A stretch of 5,352 nucleotides of DNA from Desulfobacteraceae bacterium. Its GTDB lineage: Bacteria; Desulfobacterota; DSM-4660; Desulfatiglandales; Desulfatiglandaceae. The translations under genes and the position numbers were made by a program. Shown here in pieces: positions 1 to 5,352 of this stretch; the stretch's first letter is position 1; each line of letters opens with the position of its first letter. The stretch spans positions 1 to 5,352 of the forward strand of contig JAUWPC010000244.1 of the NCBI GenBank assembly GCA_030611815.1, given 5' to 3'. The notes beneath the pieces are model-generated. The model was not told the origin of the DNA, searched no databases, and was given only the letters and a program-made list of their open reading frames with translations.

Positions 1-414
1 GGGGGACAAGGAGGATTGCCTGCTTAGCTTTCCTATCATTTCAATCTTTTTCAGCAAGGCATCTCTCCCCTGTTGGGCCACTGGATCGCTTCCCATAACA
101 GGGATATTTGTTGCATCTAAGGCCCCATGACCCATGGCTTCGAAGACCTTTGGAGTATTCCCGCCCAATGTGGCAGTCACAACAAGAATCGGACATGGCG
201 ACCTATTCATGATCTGGCGCGTGGCCTCAACACCATCCATTACAGGCATGATCAGGTCCATTAGAATCAGATCGGGGGTATCGGCCGCACACTTTTCCAC
301 GGCTTCCGCACCATTTCGGGCTACCCAGGCAACTTGATTGCCTGGAACGCTCTCCGCTATTTTGCGCAGGAATTCCACAATTTGAACCCTATCATTGACA
401 ATGGCAATCCGCAC
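1..414 (-). CDS. cheB: CheB/WspF-type protein-glutamate methylesterase, receiver domain only (partial, 3' end beyond the left edge)
   Basis: The visible 138 codons encode a response-regulator receiver domain. Its start (MRIAIVND), the stretch around residues 34-47 ([14 protein letters not shown]) and [11 protein letters not shown] at 51-61 are the signature of WspF-like CheB proteins. The phospho-acceptor is Asp53, the acidic pocket is Asn7-Asp8 instead of Asp-Asp, and Thr80 fills the conserved Thr/Ser position. No Lys is seen at the usual switch position (GALDATNIP, 98-106). The end of the visible part ([12 protein letters not shown]) fits the linker to the catalytic methylesterase domain, which must lie to the left. 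In this family the enzyme removes methyl groups from MCP glutamates and deamidates glutamines, and the cognate CheA activates it. The GTG at 414 is preferred because GGGGAGG (422-428) lies 7 bases upstream and because WspF homologues begin at this Met, as I recall them. The GTG at 420 overlaps the kinase stop but sits 1 base from that site. The receiver identity is firm; the Wsp subfamily is likely. Confidence 0.93.
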   Translation of the reverse strand, partial: MRIAIVNDRVQIVEFLRKIAESVPGNQVAWVARNGAEAVEKCAADTPDLILMDLIMPVMDGVEATRQIMNRSPCPILVVTATLGGNTPKVFEAMGHGALDATNIPVMGSDPVAQQGRDALLKKIEMIGKLSRQSSLSP

Positions 415-416
415 GA

Positions 417-3400
417 TCACGCCTCCCCTATGAGATCAACGGCCGCATTTATGAGCGCGTCATCTTCAAAGCTGCTCTTAGTCAAATAGTAGTTGGCCCC
501 TGCTTCCAGACCCAAGAGCCGATCCTCTTCCTTATCCTTATAGGAGACAATTATAACAGGTAAGGATTTTAGTTCGGCGTGCTGTTTGATTTGCGTTACG
601 AATTTGATGCCGTTCATCCTCGGCATATCAACATCCGACACTACCATGTCATAATGATTGGCACGTACTGCGTTCCAGCCATCTACCCCGTCAACGGCTG
701 TTTCTACTTCATATCCCTTGTTTTCAAGTAATTTACGCTCCATCTCCCGGACAGTAAATGAATCATCCACAACCAAAATCCGTTTTTTTCTCTTTGTTTC
801 TTCCTTATCGGTCACGCTGCTCAGTTTGCGGAGCCTGCGGCCTGAAAGGAGGTTATCTATAGACCGCACCATGTCCTCCACATCAAAAATCAGCACAGGA
901 GACCCGTCCAACATCACGGCTACCGAGCTTATGTCAGCGACCTTTCCCAGTCGCGGGTCCACGGGTCTTACCACAAGGTCGTATTCGCCTAAGAACCTGT
1001 CCACAGAAAGACCATAGAAGTTTAATCTGTCACTTACTACCACAACGAACAGTTCCTCCTGCTGTTGCGGTCGGGCCTTTAACTCCAAAACGTGGTGGAT
1101 ATCAACCAACGCGATATTGTTGTCGTCAAACCTGAAGTACTGGCGGTCTTCCACTGTATCGATTTCTGATCTTGAGAGTTTGAGACACCTGTCAATTCTG
1201 GCAAGGGGGAAAGCATAGGGTTCTCCCGCGATCTCCACCAAAAAGGTCCGAACCACAGAGAGCGTCAGCGGCAGCTCCATATGAAAGATTAACCCCTCTC
1301 CCGGCTTGGATACGGCGCGGACCACTCCGCCCACCTCATGGACCATATTACGAACCACATCCAGACCCACACCCCGTCCTGAGATCTCAGTGACATTTTT
1401 TGCCGTGGAAAATCCAGGAAGGAACAGGAAGTCCATAAGTTCCGGATCAGTCATCTTTTTGACCATATCGGGGCCGGCAAGGCCCTTCTGCACAATCTTT
1501 TCTCTCAATTTGTCCAAATCAATGCCCTGGCCATCGTCGTAAATCGTTATCATAAGCATGCCCGATCGGTGGGCAGCCTCTAAACGCAGGTTGCCGGTTT
1601 CAGGCTTTCCAGCAGTTAGACGATCTTCAGGGGGTTCAATCCCGTGATCTATGGCGTTGCGCAGAAGGTGATTGAGGGGAGCATCCAATTTCTCTAAAAT
1701 GTCTCGATCGACTTCCGTGGCCTTCCCCATGATATCGAAGCGGACTTTCTTGCCTAATTCACGGGCAAGATCACGCACCATCCTCGGAAAGCCCTGAACC
1801 CCGTCAGAAAAGGGGCGCATTCGTACGGAAACAACTTCATGGTAGAGACGATCAGAAAGGGCAACGGAAGTGCTGTTAAATATATCGAACTGGTTCAACC
1901 TCTCAGCCAAATTCAGGCCTATTGCCTTGGTCTTCTGTCTGGCCTGGAGCAAGAGATCGGAGGCGTGCGGGTCACCACCTTTTTGCACTAAGATTTCCTG
2001 TAATCCTTCTAAAATAGTGAGTAGTTCGATATGATTTCGCTTAAGTTCCAGGAGGGCTTCTGAAAAAGCAGGAAGCCCGCGGGCGCTTACAACTACCTCT
2101 CCGGCCTGGCCAACCAGGCGTTCAATCTTCGCTGCCGTTACCCGTACTGTCCGGTCCATTTCCGTTAGACTTTGCTTGGGCAAGGTTTCGCCTGCTTCCT
2201 GGGGGATCGGCAGCCCCACGGCAGTATCTGCGGGGGGTTGGACAGGCTCTGCCGGTAATTTGGCCGGCGGGCCCGGTTTCACGGAAGGCGTCACTTCCAT
2301 TGGAGAGACCTCGATGGCTGACTCTCCATCGATAATTGCCGATATGGCGCCAACCAGGCGGTCAATCTCATGACGGTGTTGACCCACCCAATCAGACTCT
2401 CCCTCATTGAGAGATTTAGAGAGCTGGGTCAGGAGGTCCACAATCTGGAACAGGATGTCGATCTGATCTGAGCCCAAGGACACCTCCCCCTTCTGAGCTG
2501 CAACAAAGCAGTCCTCCATGACATGGGCCACCCTGACGGCAACATCCAAACCCACTACCCTGGCCCCGCCCTTTATGGAATGTGCCGCTCTCATAAGGGC
2601 CTCTAATTGATCCGTGGCTCCCGGATCGTTTTCCAAGGCCAACAGGCCGTCATTTAATACAGCCACATAGGTTTCCACCTCTGCCTGGAAAAGATCTAAC
2701 ATGGTGGGGTCGGAGATTAGGGAGGGGGGCTCCTGTGGGACCGGTGTCTTCGGGGAGAAAATCCCTCTTATGGCCTCAACCAACGGTTTGATATCTTCCT
2801 GGCGACTATGAACCGATTCTGATCCCCCCTCCCCTGCTGCGTCAGCAATTTGGTTGAGCATATCAACCCCCCTGAGGAGTATGTCGATCTGATCTGCAAT
2901 TAGGGATACTTCTCCCTTCTGGGAAGCGACGAAACATTCCTCCATTGCATGTGCGACCTTTGTGGCGTCGTCAAAACTCATCATCCGCGCCGCACCCCTT
3001 ATGGAGTGGGCGGCCCTCATCAAGGATTCAAGTCGATCCGGGGCGTCAGGGTTGTCTCCCAAGGCCAGGAGCCCGTCGTTTAAGCTTGCAACATTGTTTT
3101 GTGTTTCAGTGCGGAAGAGATCCAGCATGGCGGGGTCGGACGTCAATGCGGTTTCCTCAAGATTTGCATCCTCATCCCTTTCTTTAACGGCATGTGGGGG
3201 TAGCGATGACTCCGCCTGCGGGGGGGGTGCTTCAGCCGCTGTTCGGGCTTCTTCCTGTGGGGGAATATCCCCGCCAAGATCTGGCCGCGTTTCCTGAGAA
3301 ACAATCATAGCTGCAATCAGGCGCTCAATCTCTTCCTGGTGGTCAGGAATCCATTCCGGTTCTCCTTTGCAAGCAGCCTTAGCCATGCGGTTGAGCAGAT

Positions 3401-3704
3401 CAACACCCTTAAGAAGGATTTTAATCTGATCTGAGACTAAAGACACTTCACCCTTCTGGGCAGCGACAAAACATTCCTCCATTGTCCGGGCCACCTTTAA
3501 ACCCGCATCCAAATCAACGATCTGCGCGGCCCCCCTTATGGAATGTGCGGCCCGTGTCATGGCCTCGACCCTGTCTAAGGCGTCCGGATTGGCCTCAAGC
3601 GCCAAGAGGCCATCGGTTATTGTATCGGTATGGATCTCCACATCTGACCTGAAGAGGTCCATCATGGAAAGATCGCCCTGGTCTTGCCCGTTCCCTTCTG
3701 TCAC
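417..3704 (-). CDS. cheA: Hybrid chemosensory histidine kinase CheA-REC (WspE-like) with three Hpt domains
   Basis: This 1095-residue soluble kinase takes signals from an MCP-CheW complex, autophosphorylates on Hpt histidines and passes phosphate to receiver domains. Three Hpt domains occupy about 11-133, 190-312 and 332-454, with HSIRG or HSIKG motifs and candidate histidines 54, 233 and 375. Pro-rich linkers follow the first and third. No CheY-binding P2 domain is evident. The dimerization helices are near 515-625. The ATPase domain has an N box ([13 protein letters not shown], 678-690), DDGQGI at 723-728, a FLPGFSTA segment at 761-768 and [10 protein letters not shown] at 775-784. A CheW-like P5 domain covers about 815-950. 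The C-terminal receiver (about 974-1093) has Asp980-Asp981, phospho-acceptor Asp1024, Ser1054 and Lys1076. The start is GTG, overlapping the cheW stop by 4 bases, with AAGGAG 6 bases upstream. One Hpt is usual for WspE; three is odd. A ChpA/PilL-type pilus kinase is the alternative, but the neighbours favour Wsp. Confidence 0.97.
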   Translation of the reverse strand: MTEGNGQDQGDLSMMDLFRSDVEIHTDTITDGLLALEANPDALDRVEAMTRAAHSIRGAAQIVDLDAGLKVARTMEECFVAAQKGEVSLVSDQIKILLKGVDLLNRMAKAACKGEPEWIPDHQEEIERLIAAMIVSQETRPDLGGDIPPQEEARTAAEAPPPQAESSLPPHAVKERDEDANLEETALTSDPAMLDLFRTETQNNVASLNDGLLALGDNPDAPDRLESLMRAAHSIRGAARMMSFDDATKVAHAMEECFVASQKGEVSLIADQIDILLRGVDMLNQIADAAGEGGSESVHSRQEDIKPLVEAIRGIFSPKTPVPQEPPSLISDPTMLDLFQAEVETYVAVLNDGLLALENDPGATDQLEALMRAAHSIKGGARVVGLDVAVRVAHVMEDCFVAAQKGEVSLGSDQIDILFQIVDLLTQLSKSLNEGESDWVGQHRHEIDRLVGAISAIIDGESAIEVSPMEVTPSVKPGPPAKLPAEPVQPPADTAVGLPIPQEAGETLPKQSLTEMDRTVRVTAAKIERLVGQAGEVVVSARGLPAFSEALLELKRNHIELLTILEGLQEILVQKGGDPHASDLLLQARQKTKAIGLNLAERLNQFDIFNSTSVALSDRLYHEVVSVRMRPFSDGVQGFPRMVRDLARELGKKVRFDIMGKATEVDRDILEKLDAPLNHLLRNAIDHGIEPPEDRLTAGKPETGNLRLEAAHRSGMLMITIYDDGQGIDLDKLREKIVQKGLAGPDMVKKMTDPELMDFLFLPGFSTAKNVTEISGRGVGLDVVRNMVHEVGGVVRAVSKPGEGLIFHMELPLTLSVVRTFLVEIAGEPYAFPLARIDRCLKLSRSEIDTVEDRQYFRFDDNNIALVDIHHVLELKARPQQQEELFVVVVSDRLNFYGLSVDRFLGEYDLVVRPVDPRLGKVADISSVAVMLDGSPVLIFDVEDMVRSIDNLLSGRRLRKLSSVTDKEETKRKKRILVVDDSFTVREMERKLLENKGYEVETAVDGVDGWNAVRANHYDMVVSDVDMPRMNGIKFVTQIKQHAELKSLPVIIVSYKDKEEDRLLGLEAGANYYLTKSSFEDDALINAAVDLIGEA
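422..428 (-). promoter_or_regulatory. Ribosome binding site for cheB, deciding its start
   Basis: The minus strand reads GGGGAGG inside the last codons of the kinase gene. It is 7 bases from the GTG at 414 and only 1 base from the GTG at 420, so it favours 414. Its place inside the upstream gene implies coupled translation of kinase and methylesterase. Confidence 0.7.
2343..3674 (-). repeat. Three in-frame copies of an Hpt-encoding module
   Basis: Three 123-codon modules align without gaps: copy 1 at 3306-3674, copy 2 at 2769-3137 and copy 3 at 2343-2711. By hand alignment copies 2 and 3 share 71 of 123 residues (about 58%). Every copy keeps the MDLF start, DGLLAL, RAAHSI, an EECF or EDCF block and QKGEVSL. 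DNA similarity is still visible, for example CTTCTGGG followed by a GCGACAAAACATTCCTCC-like stretch near 3453-3481 and again near 2918-2942. This points to duplication of one ancestral Hpt domain within the gene. The spacers differ: 56 residues between copies 1 and 2, and 19 between copies 2 and 3. Confidence 0.93.
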
Positions 3705-4366
3705 TGTATACTCCTTTTCAGGCTGTAGAAGAGGAGTTCGTCATCTAATAAGGCCACGTGTTTATCCTTCCATTTGAAAATTTCCTTAGTAAAAGTGGAT
3801 TTGGATTTGGAAATGGTCACAGGAACATTCTGGAATAGATCAGGATGGACATGATGAATCCCATGGATCTCTTTCACCGGGAAGACCCAGACATCCCCAT
3901 CCTTGCTCACCACCATCATCCGTCCATGCAGTTTCTGTTTCTTTTCCTTATCTTCGGCTTCTTCCTCCAGGCCGATCAGACGTTCTAACGAAACGCATAT
4001 CTGTATTTCACCATGAACATTTACCAGGCCCTTCAAGACCTCCTTTTTTCGGTGAGGTAGAGTGTGGATGCTAACCTTGTCTATAATCTCTGAAAAAACC
4101 CGGGCCGGGAGAGCCAACCATTCCCCTTCAACCCGAAATGTAACCACAGGGAACGTACCGATCGGATCCTCACCCTTTTTTTCCAATAAGACCTGGCCCC
4201 ACTCATTCTTGTATTCCACGGGGAGATCACGTTCTAAGAGATTTCTGCCCGCCTGGGTAAACAGATCACAATTCCGGCAATGGATAACTTCTTCAAGCCT
4301 GGGGCAGCGGGGCTCTTCTTTCCCCCATACCCCTATCCGTTTCCAGCAGCTTTCTTCCTTCTGCAT
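3701..4366 (-). CDS. cheW: CheW-type coupling protein with N-terminal four-cysteine motif (WspD-like)
   Basis: The 221-residue product is a cytoplasmic adaptor linking an MCP-type receptor to the CheA kinase. The CheW domain spans about residues 70-215: it begins at FPVVTFRVEGEWLALPA, continues with a LKGLVNVHGEIQICVSL core (the NxRGxxxPVxxL region of CheW) and ends with HVALLDDELLF. The first 50 residues carry Cys7, Cys21, Cys30 and Cys33 in the context CWKRIGVWG, then CPRLEEVIHCRNC. I recall this extension from Wsp-type CheW proteins, where the cysteines recur. The ATG at 4366 is chosen because AAGGA stands 6 bases upstream and the protein then begins just before the conserved CWKRIGVWG block. 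The frame stays open to a GTG at 4465, but that start has no well-spaced ribosome site and would add a Lys-rich tail translated from a repeat. The stop overlaps the kinase start by 4 bases. CheW identity is firm; WspD is likely. Confidence 0.95.
   Translation of the reverse strand: MQKEESCWKRIGVWGKEEPRCPRLEEVIHCRNCDLFTQAGRNLLERDLPVEYKNEWGQVLLEKKGEDPIGTFPVVTFRVEGEWLALPARVFSEIIDKVSIHTLPHRKKEVLKGLVNVHGEIQICVSLERLIGLEEEAEDKEKKQKLHGRMMVVSKDGDVWVFPVKEIHGIHHVHPDLFQNVPVTISKSKSTFTKEIFKWKDKHVALLDDELLFYSLKRSIQ
3711..3716 (-). promoter_or_regulatory. Ribosome binding site for cheA, inside the end of cheW
   Basis: The minus strand reads AAGGAG, 6 bases before the GTG start at 3704. The site lies within the last codons of cheW (the Lys-Arg-Ser part of its C-terminus). 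It supports the GTG start over the internal ATGs at codons 14 and 15 and fits coupling through the GTGA overlap at 3701-3704. Confidence 0.75.
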
Positions 4367-4372
4367 AATCGA

Positions 4373-4377
4373 TCCTT
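4373..4377 (-). promoter_or_regulatory. Ribosome binding site for cheW, deciding its start
   Basis: The minus strand reads AAGGA within AAAAGGATCGATTATG, 6 bases before the ATG at 4366. The alternative GTG at 4465 has its nearest GGAG 13 bases away, which is too far, so 4366 is the better start. Confidence 0.75.
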
Positions 4378-4408
4378 TTAGAACCTTATAGCCTATTTCA
4401 TTGTTTTT

Positions 4409-4435
4409 CTTTGCGAGCTTTGCGCCTTTGCGAGA
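4409..4435. repeat. Short intergenic repeat of CGCAAAG units
   Basis: On the minus strand three copies of a CGCAAAG core follow each other at 8- to 9-base spacing; on the plus strand they read CTTTGCGAG at 4409-4417, CTTTGCGCC at 4418-4426 and CTTTGCGAG at 4426-4434. I recall very similar stretches as a widespread intergenic repeat in many environmental bacterial genomes. When read in the cheW frame it gives a SRKGAKLAKK-like peptide that often contaminates predicted N-termini. It should not be taken as part of the protein. Confidence 0.65.
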
Positions 4436-4449
4436 GACCTTTTTGGTTC

Positions 4450-4475
4450 CCCGCATCAGTTTCACTGAAGACGGG
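4450..4475. other. Imperfect hairpin in the cheR-cheW gap
   Basis: TCAGT (4456-4460) pairs with ACTGA (4464-4468) around a 3-base loop, and CCCG (4450-4453) pairs with CGGG (4472-4475); a G-T wobble and a small internal loop lie between. There is no T-run after it on either strand, so it is not a standard intrinsic terminator. It could slow transcription, shape mRNA decay or be part of the inserted repeat. Confidence 0.45.
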
Positions 4476-4516
4476 ATCTCCGTTGCACTTTGATCGGTTT
4501 ATCCGGGTTAGAACCT

Positions 4517-5352
4517 TCACTCCTTCTGAGGAATCAGTTGTGCCCTCCTTCGCAGGCGGGCGGCCCTCTTCTTGTCACCACGGTGCTCAACAACAAAGGA
4601 GAGATGATTCAGGGACTCGTAATGATTAGGGTCGAGGTAAATAGCTTTGTTAAAAAACTCTTCGGCTCTTTCCTCATTGTCCAGGGCTTCAAGTATAAGG
4701 CCCATCAGGAAATGGGCCTGAACATGGGCAGGATTTTCCCTTAAAAAAGTTTCGCAAAGTTTCAGCGCTGAAAGAAGAGACCCCTGATCCGCCAATCTCT
4801 GGGCTTCATTAAACAGATCCTTCTGGCCTTCAAGAAATCCCCTGCTATCCGGCTGTTCGCTCAAAACCTTGGGCTGAAAGGCTTCGCCAATGGCAACTGG
4901 AGGATGCGAACGGGGGAGTGCACTAAGCCTTCTGCCGGCCTTTTCAAACAGTCTCTGGCAGGGCTGAGATTGAACATGAACAGCCGGTTTAGTCTTATTA
5001 TCCCTTTTGCGTCGTTCTTTCCGACAGGCAAAAACACCAAATTCAGGGATACCAGCGAATCCCCACTCGACCGCTACCTGTCGTTCCGCATGGCCCAAAA
5101 ACAGGATCCCGGACCTAACTAACAACCGGTCCAGGATTTCAAGAGCACGCCTCTTTGCCTCTGAGCTTAAATAAATCAATAGATTGCGGCAGAAGACAAT
5201 GTCATAGGGCTCTTGGTCCATAAAAAGGCTGTCATCTAACAGATTCCCCTTAATAAACCGCGCCGCTTTTCTGACGTCAGCGTTAAGCTGATAAGCATCC
5301 CCTTTTGGTTCAAAATAGCGTTTTCTAAAGGACAGATCATCGCCCCGGAAAG
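4517..5352 (-). CDS. cheR: CheR-type MCP methyltransferase with C-terminal TPRs (WspC-like; partial, 5' end beyond the right edge)
   Basis: About 277 codons are visible and the frame is open to the right edge. They begin at FRGDDLSFRKRYFEP inside the methyltransferase domain, so the N-terminal helical domain and first S-adenosylmethionine motif are missing. The segment RFIKGNLLDD, then YDIVFCRNLLIYL, is the conserved late part of CheR catalytic domains; the domain ends near LFLGHAERQ and FGVFACRK. A basic, low-complexity linker of about 65 residues follows (5020-4820). Then come two to three TPR units at about 4724-4816, 4622-4723 and 4532-4621, the second being most canonical (AHFLMGLILEAL, then AEEFFNKAIYLDPNH). 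The enzyme transfers methyl groups from S-adenosylmethionine to MCP glutamates, opposing the CheB encoded downstream; TPRs are typical of WspC and FrzF and probably bind partners. An internal ATG at 5221 is not the start, since conserved catalytic sequence lies before it. Confidence 0.93.
   Translation of the reverse strand, partial: FRGDDLSFRKRYFEPKGDAYQLNADVRKAARFIKGNLLDDSLFMDQEPYDIVFCRNLLIYLSSEAKRRALEILDRLLVRSGILFLGHAERQVAVEWGFAGIPEFGVFACRKERRKRDNKTKPAVHVQSQPCQRLFEKAGRRLSALPRSHPPVAIGEAFQPKVLSEQPDSRGFLEGQKDLFNEAQRLADQGSLLSALKLCETFLRENPAHVQAHFLMGLILEALDNEERAEEFFNKAIYLDPNHYESLNHLSFVVEHRGDKKRAARLRRRAQLIPQKE

Larger units (their letters stand above)
4378..4517. repeat. Exact 10-base direct repeats flanking the cheR-cheW gap (possible insertion)
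   Basis: TTAGAACCTT (plus strand) occurs at 4378-4387 and again at 4508-4517, exactly 130 bases apart. The first base after the cheR stop and the cheW ribosome site each adjoin one copy. Between the copies are 120 bases with a hairpin and a short CGCAAAG-type repeat and no gene. Collapsing the two copies to one would leave a 20-base cheR-cheW spacer with the cheW ribosome site intact. A target-site duplication around a small inserted element is one reading. No clear terminal inverted repeats are seen inside, which weakens it. Confidence 0.4.

Noticed and set aside
134..337. Plus-strand open frame of 67 codons opposite cheB
   Set aside because: It lies fully antisense to a clear receiver domain, has no ribosome site and its product resembles no protein family.
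2945..3297. Two overlapping plus-strand frames opposite the Hpt region
   Set aside because: They are antisense to well-conserved Hpt sequence; their Ser/Arg-rich products are typical reverse-strand shadows.
417..3704. ChpA/PilL-type pilus kinase
   Set aside because: Multiple Hpts suggested it, but the neighbouring genes and the WspF-like CheB fit Wsp better, and no pilus gene is present.
4380..4420. Promoter for cheW in the intergenic gap
   Set aside because: A TATAAG-like box is seen on the minus strand, but no matching -35 element at 16-18 bases; A-rich sequence makes such boxes common by chance.
4367..4465. N-terminal extension of CheW to the GTG at 4465
   Set aside because: No well-spaced ribosome site is present, the peptide comes from a CGCAAAG-type repeat, and a good ribosome site stands before the ATG at 4366.
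4450..4475. Intrinsic terminator between cheR and cheW
   Set aside because: The hairpin is imperfect and is not followed by a T-run in the direction of transcription.
4517..5221. A complete CheR-TPR gene starting at the ATG at 5221
   Set aside because: The frame is open to the window edge and the codons before this ATG encode conserved CheR catalytic sequence, so the gene is only cut by the window.

Overview
The whole window is one stretch of a chemosensory operon read on the minus strand, so the order of transcription runs from the right edge to the left. The genes in that order are: a CheR-type methyltransferase with C-terminal TPRs (5' part beyond the right edge), a CheW-type coupling protein with an N-terminal cysteine motif, a very long hybrid CheA kinase carrying three Hpt domains and a C-terminal receiver, and a CheB-type methylesterase of which only the receiver domain lies inside the window. 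No plus-strand gene is convincing; plus-strand open frames are shadows of these four genes.

The order CheR-TPR, CheW, CheA-REC, CheB and the family-specific sequence signatures match the wspC-wspD-wspE-wspF segment of Wsp-type (alternative cellular function) chemosensory systems. In Pseudomonas, that system senses surface contact and drives a diguanylate cyclase (WspR). The expected WspA-type receptor and first CheW (upstream, right) and the output regulator (downstream, left) are outside the window, so a c-di-GMP output is an inference only.

Layout on the plus coordinates: 1-414 cheB/wspF (partial); 417-3704 cheA/wspE; 3701-4366 cheW/wspD; 4367-4516 a 150-base gap with a hairpin, a short CGCAAAG-type repeat and a pair of exact 10-base direct repeats; 4517-5352 cheR/wspC (partial). 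The kinase start overlaps the cheW stop (GTGA), and the cheB start lies at the kinase stop, so these genes are probably translationally coupled. The cheR-cheW gap is the only loose junction and looks like an insertion into an otherwise compact operon.

Expected working of the set: CheR and CheB methylate and demethylate an MCP, CheW couples that MCP to the kinase, and the kinase passes phosphate from its Hpt histidines to receiver domains (its own, that of CheB, and probably an unseen response regulator). The unusual point is the triplicated Hpt module, a gap-free 123-residue repeat in which only the third copy keeps all canonical residues.

The organism is a Gram-negative type of bacterium of moderate GC content. 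The intergenic CGCAAAG-type repeat and the non-Pseudomonas architecture fit a Desulfobacterota-like or related environmental lineage, but the sequence does not allow a firm assignment.
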